NCBI RefSeq assembly: GCF_039541575.1
Contig: NZ_BAABGM010000015.1
Location: 124,001 to 188,000, forward strand
Source: Fodinibacter luteus
GTDB taxonomy: Bacteria > Actinomycetota > Actinomycetes > Actinomycetales > Dermatophilaceae
Direction of reading: 5' to 3'
Length of the DNA stretch: 64,000 nucleotides
Part shown: one piece after another, positions 9,707 through 18,114 of the stretch
Numbering within the stretch: the first letter of the stretch is position 1
How the letters are laid out: every line of letters begins with the position of its first letter
Notes under the pieces: model-generated
What the model was told of the DNA's origin: nothing
Seen by the model: the letters and a program-made list of their open reading frames with translations, nothing else
Databases searched by the model: none
Translations under genes and position numbers: made by a program

Positions 9707-10411
9707 ATGCTGCCCCGCCGGATGCCGGCCCGTGCCCTCCTCGCGGCACTGCTCGCCGTCACCGGCGTGCACCTCCTCGCCCAGCTCACGGGCTCGGACA
9801 CCGTGGCCGCCGTCACCCAGGTGCTGCTCATGCCGCTGCTCGCCGGCGCGCTCTGGCTCGAGACCGAGACCCCCCGCGGTCGCCTCGTCACCCTGACCCT
9901 GCTCGCCCTCGGGCTGTCGTGGCTCGGCGACACCGCCCCGCGGCTCGCGTCGGGCGACGCCGGCTTCCTCCTCATGGTGGGGTTCTTCCTCCTCGCCCAG
10001 GTCGCCTACATCGCGGCGTTCCTGCCCTACCGCGCGCGCAGCGTGCTGCACCGGCGCCGGCCGCTGCTCCTCGCCTACGTCGCGGCGGTGGCCGCCCTCG
10101 TGGCCGCGTGCGCGGGCGGCGCCGACGCCCTGCTCGGGCCCGTCCTCGTCTACGGTGCCTGCCTCGGGACGATGGCCGTGCTGGCGACGGGGGTCAACCT
10201 GCCCACCGCCGTCGGCGGGGCGCTCTTCCTCGTCTCCGACGGGCTCATCGCCCTCGAGGCCTTCGCGGAGGGCGTCGACCTGCCGGCCCACGGCTTCTGG
10301 GTCATGTCCACCTACGTCGCCGCGCAGCTGCTCATCGTCGCCGGCGTCCTGCGCGAGCAGGACCGGCACGGTGCCCGGCCCACGACGACGGATGCCGTCC
10401 GCTCCCGGTGA
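9707..10411 (+). CDS. YhhN/TMEM86 family membrane protein (lysoplasmalogenase-like)
   Basis: An integral membrane protein of 234 residues with about eight hydrophobic segments, beginning with ALLAALLAVTGVHLLAQL. The YhhN/TMEM86 family pattern is visible in LGLSWLGDTAPR and in SDGLIALEAF, whose Asp/Ser residues form the proposed active site in mammalian lysoplasmalogenase. Its role in this bacterium is unknown; lysophospholipid turnover is a guess from the family. ATG at 9707 is set by the leaderless-type TACGAT box. The stop codon lies in the loop of a terminator hairpin. Confidence 0.75.
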   Translation: MLPRRMPARALLAALLAVTGVHLLAQLTGSDTVAAVTQVLLMPLLAGALWLETETPRGRLVTLTLLALGLSWLGDTAPRLASGDAGFLLMVGFFLLAQVAYIAAFLPYRARSVLHRRRPLLLAYVAAVAALVAACAGGADALLGPVLVYGACLGTMAVLATGVNLPTAVGGALFLVSDGLIALEAFAEGVDLPAHGFWVMSTYVAAQLLIVAGVLREQDRHGARPTTTDAVRSR

Positions 10412-10425
10412 GCGGACGGCATCCG
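10389..10425. terminator. Bidirectional terminator hairpin with the YhhN stop codon in its loop
   Basis: A perfect 16-bp stem (arms 10389-10404 and 10410-10425, CGGATGCCGTCCGCTC) with a 5-base loop. The TGA at 10409-10411 overlaps the loop. It lies between convergent genes. The arms are built from inverted copies of the over-represented GGATGCC motif. Confidence 0.85.
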
Positions 10426-10444
10426 GACGTCGTCGTCCCGGCGC

Positions 10445-11590
10445 TCAGAGGCCGAGGTCGCGGCCGATGAGCTCCTTCATGATCTCGTTCGACCCGGCCC
10501 AGATCTTCGTGACACGGGCGTCGCGCCAGGCGCGGGCCACGCGGTACTCGTTCATGAACCCGTAGCCGCCGTAGAGCTGGACGCACTCGTCGAGCACGTC
10601 GTTCTGCACCTGCGCGCTCCACCACTTCGCCTTGGCCGCGTCGACCGCGCTGAGCTCGCCCTTGGAGTGCGCCTCGATGCAGTCGTCGACGTAGGCCTCG
10701 GCGACCTCGAGCGCGGTGACGAGCTCGGCGATCTTGAACTTGTTGTGCTGGAAGGACCCGATGGGCTGGCCGAACGCCTTGCGCTCCTTGGCGTACTCGA
10801 TCGTCTCCAGGAGGATCTGCTTGGCGTGGGCGACGTTGGCGCAGGCGGCGCCGACCCGCTCCTGCGGCAGGCGCTGCATCATCGCGATGAAGCCCATGCC
10901 CTCCGGGCCGATCCGGTTCGTGTCGGGCACGCGGACGTCCTGGAAGAACAGCTCGGCGGTGTCGGACTCCTCCTGGCCCACCTTGTCGAGCTTGCGGCCG
11001 CGGGTGAACCCCTCCATGCCGTCCTCGACCATGAACAAGGTGATGCCCTTGGCGCCTTTGGACGGGTCGGTGCGGGCCGCGACGATGACGAGGTCGGCCT
11101 GGTAGCCGTTCGTGATGAAGGTCTTGCTGCCGTTGAGGACCCAGTGGTCGCCGTCGCGCACCGCGGTCGACTTGAGCGCCGCGAGGTCGGACCCGCCGCC
11201 CGGCTCGGTCATGGCGATGGCGCAGATCTTCTCGCCGGCGGCCATCGCGGGCAGCCAGCGCTCCTTCTGCTCCTGGGTGCCGAGGTCGACGATGTACGGC
11301 GGGCAGACGTCGCTGTGGATGCCGAAGCACGAGCCGACGGCCGCGTTGAAGCCGTTGAGCACCTCGGCGGCGACCGCGTTGAAGCGGTAGTCGTCGGCGC
11401 CCATGCCGCCGAACTCCTCGGGGATGTCGAGGCCGAACAGGCCCTGGGTGCCGGCCTCCTTCCAGATGTCGCGGTCGATCGTCTTGACCTCGAGCATCTG
11501 CTCGGCGCGGGGCTTGAGGGTGCGCTCGACGAACTCGCGGACGGACGCTCGGAAGTCCTCGTGCTCGGGACCGTAGATGTTGCGGGGCAT
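10445..11590 (-). CDS. Acyl-CoA dehydrogenase
   Basis: A flavoprotein of 381 residues that makes the alpha,beta double bond of acyl-CoA in beta-oxidation. The usual N-terminal helical, middle beta and C-terminal helical domains are present. Motifs: AIAMTEPGGGSDLAALKSTA (FAD-binding signature), FITNGYQADLVIVAARTD, and the C-terminal QLYGGYGFMNEY followed by RDARVTKIWAGSNEIMKE, where an Asn-Glu lies near the usual catalytic Glu. ATG at 11590 follows GGAGGAG. It is divergent from a TetR regulator, and an operator-like palindrome lies between them, suggesting local repression relieved by an acyl-CoA. Confidence 0.92.
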   Translation of the reverse strand: MPRNIYGPEHEDFRASVREFVERTLKPRAEQMLEVKTIDRDIWKEAGTQGLFGLDIPEEFGGMGADDYRFNAVAAEVLNGFNAAVGSCFGIHSDVCPPYIVDLGTQEQKERWLPAMAAGEKICAIAMTEPGGGSDLAALKSTAVRDGDHWVLNGSKTFITNGYQADLVIVAARTDPSKGAKGITLFMVEDGMEGFTRGRKLDKVGQEESDTAELFFQDVRVPDTNRIGPEGMGFIAMMQRLPQERVGAACANVAHAKQILLETIEYAKERKAFGQPIGSFQHNKFKIAELVTALEVAEAYVDDCIEAHSKGELSAVDAAKAKWWSAQVQNDVLDECVQLYGGYGFMNEYRVARAWRDARVTKIWAGSNEIMKELIGRDLGL

Positions 11591-11630
11591 GGAACTCCTC
11601 CGGGGACGACTCGGTGCTGCGCTGACGTTG

Positions 11631-11648
11631 ACTAAGCGCTTGCTTAGT
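11631..11648. promoter_or_regulatory. TetR-type operator between acdh and tetR
   Basis: A perfect inverted repeat, ACTAAGC-GCTT-GCTTAGT, 18 bp, midway between the divergent starts. It is AT-rich for this genome and resembles operators of fatty-acid TetR regulators. It overlaps the only plausible promoter region of both genes. Confidence 0.8.
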
Positions 11649-11664
11649 GTCGCCGGGGTGGGGC

Positions 11665-12339
11665 ATGCTGTCAACCGTGCCGAGCCCCACACCGATGAGC
11701 GAGACCGCCGTCCTCGCCGCCCTCGCCCCCGAGGGTGGGCGCCAGTCGGCCGTCGGCGACGTCGCCGACACGGCGGTGCGGATCATGCTCGCGGCGGCCG
11801 ACGCCTTCGCCGAGCGGGGCTTCCACGCGACGACGACCCGCGACATCGCCTCACGGGCGGGCCTGTCCCCCGCTGGGGTCTACGTGCACTTCGCGTCCAA
11901 GGAGGTGCTCCTCTTCGAGCTGAGCCGGCGCGGCCACGAGCGCGCCCGGGACCTCCTCGTCGCCGCCACCGCCGCCGCCCCCACCCCCACCGAGGCGCTG
12001 CGGGCCATCGTCGGGGGCTTCTCGCGCTGGCACGCCGAGCACTACGGCCTCGGGCGCATCGTCCAGTTCGAGTTCCGTCACCTCAGCGCCGAGCACCGGG
12101 ATGCCGTCCTCGGGCTCCGCAAGGAGATCGACGAGGTCGTCGCGGACGTCCTGCGCGACGGGGTGTCCACCGGGGAGTTCGAGGTCGCCGACGTGCCGGC
12201 GACCGCGCTCGCCCTGCTCTCGATGGCCATCGACGTCGCCCGGTGGTACGCCCCCGACGTGCGCTACACGCCCGAGGCGATCGAGGCGGCGTACGGCGAC
12301 CTCGCCGTGCGGCTCGTGCGCGCCCCCTCCCCGCGGTGA
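11665..12339 (+). CDS. TetR family transcriptional regulator
   Basis: An N-terminal TetR helix-turn-helix is clear: AAADAFAERGFHATTTRDIASRAGLSPAGVYVHF in this region (about residues 30-65), then KEVLLFEL and a helical ligand domain with WHAEHYGLGRIVQFEF. About 225 residues. The start is uncertain: ATG 11665, GTG 11677 and ATG 11695 are in frame and none has a good ribosome binding site; an earlier GTG at 11647 would overlap the operator. Probable local repressor of the divergent acyl-CoA dehydrogenase gene and of itself through the 11631-11648 operator. Confidence 0.87.
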   Translation: MLSTVPSPTPMSETAVLAALAPEGGRQSAVGDVADTAVRIMLAAADAFAERGFHATTTRDIASRAGLSPAGVYVHFASKEVLLFELSRRGHERARDLLVAATAAAPTPTEALRAIVGGFSRWHAEHYGLGRIVQFEFRHLSAEHRDAVLGLRKEIDEVVADVLRDGVSTGEFEVADVPATALALLSMAIDVARWYAPDVRYTPEAIEAAYGDLAVRLVRAPSPR

Positions 12340-12423
12340 GGGCGCACACGGTTGCGGGGGCGACGCGGGTCAGCACTCGCGGCGAGCACCGGTGACCGGG
12401 GCAGGATGCTTCGCGCGGGTCGC

Positions 12424-12429
12424 TAGAGT
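12424..12429 (+). promoter_or_regulatory. -10 box of a leaderless promoter for the methyltransferase gene
   Basis: TAGAGT is followed by 6 bases and then the GTG at 12436. Confidence 0.6.
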
Positions 12430-12435
12430 GACGCG

Positions 12436-13173
12436 GTGACGAACCCCGAGACCGTTGCGGGCCACGGTGGCTCGCCCTCGATCGCGACCCCGGACTACTG
12501 GTGGTACGTCGCCCGTGCGGACCTGCTCGAGACCGCCCTGCGCTCGCACGTCGAGGGCGCCGGGCTGGCCCTCGACCTCGGCAGCGCCGACGGCCCGAGC
12601 GCCTCGTGGCTCCGGGATGCCGTCCAGCGCACCGTCTCGCTCGACATCGACCCGCGAGGGCTGGGTTCCGACGGCGTGTGTGGCTCGGCGCTCGCCCTGC
12701 CCTTCCCGGACGCGGCCTTCGACGTCGTCTCGGCGTTCGACGTCATCGAGCACTGTGAGCCCGAGGCGACGGCGCTCGCCGAGGTGCGCCGGGTGCTGCG
12801 GCCGGGCGGTCGCTTCGTCATGTCCGTGCCCGCGTACGACTGGGCGTGGAGCGACTTCGACGTCGCCAACGGCCACCACCGCCGGTACACCCGGGCCCGG
12901 GCCGTCGCTGCCGTCGAGGGCGCGGGGTTCACCGTCCAGCGGGTCACGCACGGCTTCGCGAGCGTCTTCCCCATGTTCGCCGCCGAGCGCCTGGCCCGCA
13001 GGCTGCGCCGTCGGCGCGCCCACGGGGCCGCGGACATCGTGGCGGTGCCCTCGGTGCCGAAGCCGGTCAACGCCGCGCTCCTCGGGCTCTCGCGACTCGA
13101 CCGGGTCGTGCTCGCGCGGGGCGACCTGCCGTTCGGGTCGTCGGTCTTCGTCGCCGCGACCCGCCGGGACTGA
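12436..13173 (+). CDS. Class I SAM-dependent methyltransferase
   Basis: 245 residues with the Rossmann methyltransferase pattern: motif I is LALDLGSADGPSASWL (about 45-60), the acidic residue after strand 2 is in SLDIDPRG, and the motif IV region is DVVSAFDVIEHCEPE followed by LRPGGRFVMSVPAY. This is the Methyltransf_11 type, often acting on small molecules, lipids or quinones. A Trp/Tyr-rich N-terminus (PDYWWYVARAD) resembles enzymes found with glycosyltransferase genes. It ends 7 bases before the convergent epimerase gene. The substrate is unknown; polyprenyl- or sugar-linked is a guess from the neighbours. Confidence 0.85.
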   Translation: MTNPETVAGHGGSPSIATPDYWWYVARADLLETALRSHVEGAGLALDLGSADGPSASWLRDAVQRTVSLDIDPRGLGSDGVCGSALALPFPDAAFDVVSAFDVIEHCEPEATALAEVRRVLRPGGRFVMSVPAYDWAWSDFDVANGHHRRYTRARAVAAVEGAGFTVQRVTHGFASVFPMFAAERLARRLRRRRAHGAADIVAVPSVPKPVNAALLGLSRLDRVVLARGDLPFGSSVFVAATRRD

Positions 13174-13180
13174 CCCGGGG

Positions 13181-14143
13181 TCAGCCGTCGAGCGGCCCGC
13201 CGGCGACGACGCGGGCCCGCACGTCGGCCGAGGTGCGGGCCAGCCCGGCGGCGAGGGGCGTGGCCGCGAGCGCGTCGACCTCGGGCCACACCCGGGAACC
13301 CAGCCGCAGGTCGAGCACCTGTCCCCCGCCGGCCCCGCCGACGGGGATGGTGCGCAGCGGGCGGTGGAAGACCCGTCGAGCCTCGGAGACGAGGTAGCCC
13401 ACGGTGACCGGCCGGCCCGAGGCGAGCACCTTGACGACGACGGCCCCCGTGGGCTCGTCGCGGGCGAGCGCCACGGTGCGCACGACCATGCGGGCCGCGT
13501 CGCCGGCGTAGAGGTAGTCGCGGATGGTGTCCATCGAGACGAAGACGGGCAGGGGGCGCCCGGTGGCGTCGGCGAGGCACAGCTGCGAGAGCAGGCCCTG
13601 GGGCTTGCCGAGCACCTGCCCCGGTCCGTAGACGTTGGCGAGGCGGCCGAGCACGGCCCGCAGGCCGGTGGTGGCGGCGAGTCGTCGCACCTCCTGCTCC
13701 ATGGCGAGCTTGGCCCGTCCGTAGGCGACGAGCGGGCGCGGGTCGCTGCCCTCGTCGAAGGGAGCCGGGCGCGAACCGGCGTACAGCCCGCCGGCCGAGG
13801 ACGCGAGGAAGACGACGCCGTCCTCGCCCTCGCCGACGGATGCCGCAACGGCCGTCATCACCTGCCGGAAGACGCGGACCTCCGCGGCGAGGGCGTCCTC
13901 ACCCGTCGCGACGACCCCGGCACCCGCGCACCACGCGAGGGCCCACGACCGGTCGCGACGGGCCTCGCGGAACCCGGCGACGGCCTCGGTGAGCGCCGCG
14001 ACGCTGGCGGCCTCGTCGTGCCAGGGCACGCTCGTCGTCATGACCTCGTGCCCCTCGTCGGCGAGCTCGGCGACGACGTGGCGGCCGACCAGTCCGCCGG
14101 CCCCGACGACCCAGGTGAGCGGGCGATCGGGCTGCGGGCTCAC
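13181..14143 (-). CDS. NAD-dependent epimerase/dehydratase (extended SDR)
   Basis: 320 residues. The N-terminal VVGAGGLVGRHVV gives the GxxGxxG dinucleotide-binding loop, FLASSAGGLYAG carries the Ser, and YGRAKLAMEQ the catalytic Tyr/Lys pair. RDYLYAGDAA is the usual sugar-epimerase RDFxxVxD region. It probably acts on an NDP-sugar. The GTG at 14143 overlaps the stop of the upstream glycosyltransferase gene as GTGA, so the two form one coupled unit. Confidence 0.85.
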   Translation of the reverse strand: MSPQPDRPLTWVVGAGGLVGRHVVAELADEGHEVMTTSVPWHDEAASVAALTEAVAGFREARRDRSWALAWCAGAGVVATGEDALAAEVRVFRQVMTAVAASVGEGEDGVVFLASSAGGLYAGSRPAPFDEGSDPRPLVAYGRAKLAMEQEVRRLAATTGLRAVLGRLANVYGPGQVLGKPQGLLSQLCLADATGRPLPVFVSMDTIRDYLYAGDAARMVVRTVALARDEPTGAVVVKVLASGRPVTVGYLVSEARRVFHRPLRTIPVGGAGGGQVLDLRLGSRVWPEVDALAATPLAAGLARTSADVRARVVAGGPLDG

Positions 14144-15138
14144 GTGCCGTCCCGGCCGAGGGGGCCCTCGCGCCGGTCCCGCACGGGGAGGTAGAGCGGC
14201 TTGCCCATCGCCATGTTGACCGCGAGGCCGACGTACTCGGCGATGACGCCCAGGCTGAAGAGGATGACCCCGGTCGTGACCATGAGCAGGATCATCGTCG
14301 ACGTCCAGCCGGGGACGTCCCAGCTGCCGAGGGCCCGGCCCACGATGAGGCCGACGGCGAGCACCGGCGCGAGCACGACGGCCGCGGCCCCGAGCGCGCT
14401 GACCCAGCGCAGCGGCCGGGTGCCACTGGACAGCACGAGCCGCCAGAAGTGCGAGACGAGCCGGCGCATCGTGTACCCCGAGGGGCGGTCGCCCTCGCTG
14501 CGCATCTCGACCGGCGCGGTGGTGATCCGCCCGGCGACCCACGAGATCGCGACGTCGAGGTAGATGCCCGGCCCGGCGTAGGCGGCCACCGAGCGGGCCA
14601 CCTCGCCGAGGACGAGGCGGAAGCTCGAGAAGTCGGCGGCCGGTGCCCCCTTGGCGAGCCGCTCGACGAGCCACTTGGCACCTCGGGACGCCGCGTTGCG
14701 CAGGGCGCCGTGCGGTGGCTCGTTCGTGGCGCGGGCGTAGACGACGTCGGCCTGCTCGGCCATGGCCGTGTCGAGGAGCACGCCGACGGCCTCCGGGTCG
14801 TGCTGGCCGTCCTCGTCCATCGTGACGACCCACTCGCCCCCGGAGGCGGCGATCCCGGCGAGGGTCGCGGCGTGCTGCCCGAAGTTGCGGCTCAGCCAGA
14901 CCGGGCGCACCCAGTCGTGGGAGCCGGCGAGCGCCCGGATGGCGTCGTCGCTGCGGTCGGGCCCGCAGTCGTGGACGAGCACGACCTCGACGACCCGGTA
15001 GGGCCGCCCCTGCGGGGACACCCGGTCGGTGACCGAGGCGGCGAGCTCGTCGACGACGGCGGCGAGGGTGCGCTCGCCCTGGTAGACCGGGATGACGACC
15101 GACACCTCGTGCTGCGCGGGGGCGGTCGTCTCGGTCAC
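14140..15138 (-). CDS. Family 2 glycosyltransferase, polyprenyl-phosphate type (GtrB/ArnC-like)
   Basis: A GT-A transferase of about 332 residues with SVVIPVYQGE (about 14-23) and the metal-binding MDEDGQHDP. Two C-terminal membrane segments, LGAAAVVLAPVLAVGLIVG and the stretch starting STMILLMVTTGVILF, match enzymes that move a sugar to polyprenyl phosphate at the inner membrane face. GTG 15138 is preferred because TAGTGT lies 7 bases upstream; GTG 15147 would overlap that box. With the epimerase it probably makes a lipid-linked sugar for the envelope. Confidence 0.88.
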   Translation of the reverse strand: MTETTAPAQHEVSVVIPVYQGERTLAAVVDELAASVTDRVSPQGRPYRVVEVVLVHDCGPDRSDDAIRALAGSHDWVRPVWLSRNFGQHAATLAGIAASGGEWVVTMDEDGQHDPEAVGVLLDTAMAEQADVVYARATNEPPHGALRNAASRGAKWLVERLAKGAPAADFSSFRLVLGEVARSVAAYAGPGIYLDVAISWVAGRITTAPVEMRSEGDRPSGYTMRRLVSHFWRLVLSSGTRPLRWVSALGAAAVVLAPVLAVGLIVGRALGSWDVPGWTSTMILLMVTTGVILFSLGVIAEYVGLAVNMAMGKPLYLPVRDRREGPLGRDGT

Positions 15139-15145
15139 GGCCGCC

Positions 15146-15151
15146 ACACTA
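15146..15151 (-). promoter_or_regulatory. -10 box of a leaderless promoter for the GT2-epimerase unit
   Basis: TAGTGT on the minus strand, 7 bases before the GTG at 15138. Confidence 0.5.
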
Positions 15152-15218
15152 CAAGCGGGTGGCCCAGCTCCCGGCGACCGGAGACGGCATCACCCGCGCG
15201 CCCAGGCGCCCGCACTGG

Positions 15219-15278
15219 TTGCACATCACCCACCCTGACGGGGCGCCCTTGGCCCGGCCGCCGGTGGGTGATGTGCAA
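15219..15278. repeat. Intergenic long-stem hairpin, family A copy 2
   Basis: Perfect 16-bp arms at 15219-15234 and 15263-15278 (TTGCACATCACCCACC), 28-base loop containing GGGCGCCC. It shares the arm core GCACATCACCCAC and the loop core with 9615-9670. It lies 14 bases after the ettA stop. Confidence 0.85.
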
Positions 15279-15292
15279 GGAGTCGAGGGCGG

Positions 15293-16975
15293 TCAGTCGC
15301 GGGTCAGCTTGCGGTAGGTGACGCGGTGCGGACGGGCCGCCTCGGCGCCGAGGCGCTCGATCTTGTTGGCCTCGTACGCCTCGAAGTTGCCCTCGAACCA
15401 GTACCACTTCGCGGGGTTCTCCTCGTCGCCCTCGTAGGCGAGGATGTGCGTCGCGACCCGGTCGAGGAACCAGCGGTCGTGGCTGATGACGACGGCGCAG
15501 CCCGGGAACTCGAGGAGGGCGTTCTCGAGGGAGCCGAGGGTCTCGACGTCGAGGTCGTTCGTCGGCTCGTCGAGGAGGAGCAGGTTGCCGCCCTCCTTGA
15601 GGGTGAGCGCGAGGTTGAGCCGGTTGCGCTCGCCCCCGGAGAGGATGCCGGCCTTCTTCTGCTGGTCCGGGCCCTTGAAGCCGAACTGGCTGACGTAGGC
15701 GCGCGACGGGATCTCGACCTGCCCGACGTTGATGTAGTCGTGTCCGCCGGAGACGGTCTCCCAGAGGTTCTTCTCCGGGTCCAGGCCGCCGCGGCTCTGG
15801 TCGACGTAGGAGATCTTCACGGTCTCGCCGACGTCGACGGTGCCCGCGTCGGCCGTCTCCATGCCGACGATCGTCTTGAACAGGGTCGTCTTGCCGACGC
15901 CGTTCGGGCCGATGACGCCGACGATGCCGTTGCGCGGCAGGGTGAACGACAGGCCGTCGATGAGGACCCGGTCGCCGAAGCCCTTGCGCAGGTCGGTCAC
16001 CTCGATGACCTTGCTGCCCAGGCGCGGGCCCGGCGGGATCTGGATCTCCTCGAAGTCGAGCTTTCGGGTGCGCTCGGCCTCGGCGGCCATCTCCTCGTAG
16101 CGGGCCAGCCGGGCCTTGGACTTTGTTTGGCGGGCCTTGGCGTTGGAGCGCACCCACTCCAGCTCCTCGGCGAGCCGCTTGGACAGCTTGGCGTCCTTCT
16201 TGCCCTGGACGAGCAGGCGGGCCTGCTTCTTCTCGAGGTAGGTCGAGTAGTTGCCCTCGTACGGGTAGGCCCGGCCGCGGTCGAGCTCGAGGATCCACTC
16301 GGCGACGTTGTCCATGAAGTAGCGGTCGTGGGTCACCGCGACGACGGCCCCGGGGTAGCTGGCGAGGTGCTGCTCGAGCCACAGGACGGACTCTGCGTCG
16401 AGGTGGTTCGTCGGCTCGTCGAGGAGGAGCAGGTCGGGCTTCTGCAGGAGGAGCTTGCACAGCGCAACCCGGCGACGCTCACCACCGGAGAGCACCGTGA
16501 CGTCGGCGTCCGGGGGCGGGCAGCGCAGGGCGTCCATCGCCTGCTCGAGCTGCGAGTCGAGGTCCCACGCGTCGGCAGTGTCGATGGCCTCCTGGAGCTG
16601 GCCCATCTCGGCCATGAGGGCGTCGAAGTCGGCGTCGGGCTCGGCCATGAGCGCGGAGATCTCGTTGTACCGGTCGAGCTTGGCCTTGATCTCGCCGGCG
16701 CCCTCCTCGACGTTGCCGAGGACGGTCTTGTCCTCGTTGAGCTCGGGCTCCTGCATGAGGATGCCGACCGAGTACCCGGGCGTGAGGCGCGCCTCGCCGT
16801 TGGACGGCTGGTCGAGGCCGGCCATGATCTTGAGCACCGAGGACTTCCCCGCGCCGTTGGGGCCGACGACGCCGATCTTGGCGCCGGGGAGGAAGGACAG
16901 GGTGACGTCGTCGAGGATGACCTTGTCGCCGTGCGCCTTGCGGGCACGCGACATGACGTAGATGAACTCGGGCAT
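15293..16975 (-). CDS. ettA: Energy-dependent translational throttle protein EttA (ABC-F)
   Basis: 560 residues, the usual EttA length. Two ABC domains: GPNGAGKSS and LSGGERRRVAL in the first, GPNGVGKTT and LSGGERNRLNLAL in the second, each with LLLDEPTN. The PtIM linker carries LEKKQARLLVQGKKDAKL. ABC-F proteins of this type bind the ribosomal E site and gate the first steps of translation by ATP/ADP ratio. The start ATG at 16975 opens with MPEFIYVMSRARKAHGDK, the conserved EttA beginning. The same EttA-SSB neighbourhood is known in mycobacteria (Rv2477c-Rv2478c). Confidence 0.96.
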   Translation of the reverse strand: MPEFIYVMSRARKAHGDKVILDDVTLSFLPGAKIGVVGPNGAGKSSVLKIMAGLDQPSNGEARLTPGYSVGILMQEPELNEDKTVLGNVEEGAGEIKAKLDRYNEISALMAEPDADFDALMAEMGQLQEAIDTADAWDLDSQLEQAMDALRCPPPDADVTVLSGGERRRVALCKLLLQKPDLLLLDEPTNHLDAESVLWLEQHLASYPGAVVAVTHDRYFMDNVAEWILELDRGRAYPYEGNYSTYLEKKQARLLVQGKKDAKLSKRLAEELEWVRSNAKARQTKSKARLARYEEMAAEAERTRKLDFEEIQIPPGPRLGSKVIEVTDLRKGFGDRVLIDGLSFTLPRNGIVGVIGPNGVGKTTLFKTIVGMETADAGTVDVGETVKISYVDQSRGGLDPEKNLWETVSGGHDYINVGQVEIPSRAYVSQFGFKGPDQQKKAGILSGGERNRLNLALTLKEGGNLLLLDEPTNDLDVETLGSLENALLEFPGCAVVISHDRWFLDRVATHILAYEGDEENPAKWYWFEGNFEAYEANKIERLGAEAARPHRVTYRKLTRD

Positions 16976-17049
16976 GGGGCACAGGCTATTCGAGCGCCCG
17001 GCCCCCGCCCGAATCCGTGTACCGGGCACGGTCGGGCCCACCGCGCCCG

Positions 17050-17262
17050 GGCACGGCTGCGGTCAGGCAGCCGCCTCGCCACCGGACGGGACGAGCGCCC
17101 CGGTGCCGACCGCGGGCCCGGACACCGCTGCGGTCAGGCGGCCGCCTCGTCACCGGACGGGACGAGCGGCCCGGTGTCGAGCGCGGGCCCGGACACCGCT
17201 GCGGTCAGGCGGCCGCTTCGTCACCGGACGGGACGAGCGGCCCGGTGTCGGGCGCGGGCCCG
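17050..17262. repeat. Three 71-bp tandem copies at the 3' end of the ssb paralogue
   Basis: The segment GCGGTCAGGCGGCCGC recurs with a 71-bp period (GGTCAGGC at 17061, 17132 and 17203). The copy nearest ssb holds the last ~20 codons and the stop codon of that gene. The spacer between ssb and ettA is made largely of these copies. 71 is not a multiple of three, so the extra copies are not in-frame extensions. Confidence 0.85.
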
Positions 17263-17840
17263 GCCCCGGACCCGGTGCCGGTCGCCACTCCACCGGAGGA
17301 TCCGTCGTCGCCGGGCGCGGCGAGCTGGCCCAGGCCGCGACCGTCCGCTCCCTCGACGACGTAGGCGTCGGTGTCGGGCGACCCGAACCCGGAGGTCCCG
17401 AACCCGGAGGTGCGGTCCACGAACCCGTCGGGAGGCTCGGGGCCGAACGCCCTGTCGCCGCCGCCGTCCTGCGCGCGGCCCACCTTCGCGAACGCGGTCG
17501 TGCCGTAGGCCAGGTCGTGGCCGACCGCGTCGGCGACGACCTCCACACCCCACCAGGTCGTGCCGTCGTCCCGGGGCCGGGACACGATGTGCTGGCGCCC
17601 GTGGACGCTCACCGGGTGCCCCTTGCGCAGCGACACCCCGGCGTTCGCGGCGAGCGCCTTGTACGTGACGACCTCGTAGAAGCTCGTGCCGACGTCCTCC
17701 CAGGCGCCGTGCTGGCCCGGCACCGGACGACGCACCGACGAGGCGATCCGAAAGCTCGTCATCGGCGCACCCGCGCGGGTCGTGCGGACGGTGGGGTCGG
17801 CGACGAGCCGGCCCCTGATGGTCACGTAGGTCTCGTTCAT
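17205..17840 (-). CDS. ssb: Single-stranded DNA-binding protein paralogue (SsbB-like)
   Basis: 211 residues. The N-terminal OB fold is typical: MNETYVTIRGRLVADP, then SFRIASS, FYEVVTYKALAANAG, GHPVSVHGRQ and TWWGVEVVADAVGHDLAYG. The C-terminal half is a Gly/Asp-rich disordered tail that ends in SGDEAAA instead of the DDDIPF-type tip used by housekeeping SSB to recruit partners. Together with its place beside ettA this fits the second actinobacterial SSB (Rv2478c type) rather than the replicative one. Start ATG 17840, preceded by GGGAGGG. The 3' end is duplicated downstream. Confidence 0.88.
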   Translation of the reverse strand: MNETYVTIRGRLVADPTVRTTRAGAPMTSFRIASSVRRPVPGQHGAWEDVGTSFYEVVTYKALAANAGVSLRKGHPVSVHGRQHIVSRPRDDGTTWWGVEVVADAVGHDLAYGTTAFAKVGRAQDGGGDRAFGPEPPDGFVDRTSGFGTSGFGSPDTDAYVVEGADGRGLGQLAAPGDDGSSGGVATGTGSGAGPAPDTGPLVPSGDEAAA

Positions 17841-17973
17841 GGTCTGTCCCTCCCGACGGCCCCGCACCTCGGGGCCTCGGGAACGAGCCTCGCGGCGGCA
17901 TCCGGTGCGGGACAAGCGAGGACCGCATCCTGTGGACGGCCGCGTGAGGACCACGGGGTTGTGGACGACGAGT

Positions 17974-18036
17974 GCCCCCGCGTCGCGACCCGGCGCCCCC
18001 GCGTCGCGGTCCGGCGCGCCCGCGTCCCGCCCGAGG
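17974..18036. repeat. 21-bp tandem repeat, three copies
   Basis: Units at 17974, 17995 and 18016 share GCCCCCGCGTCGCG with decay in the third. They lie in the 274-base spacer between the GTPase stop codon and the ssb start. Nothing else could be recognised in that spacer. Confidence 0.65.
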
Positions 18037-18114
18037 CGGCATCCCCGCGTCCCCACGTCCCCGCGTCGCGGTCCCGGCCGGCGCGGTACTGCTGGTCAGC
18101 GACCCGCGCGTGGC

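Noticed and set aside
13181..14833. A 550-residue epimerase fusion
   Set aside because: The upstream part is the glycosyltransferase gene read in another frame; GTGA overlap fixes the start at 14143.
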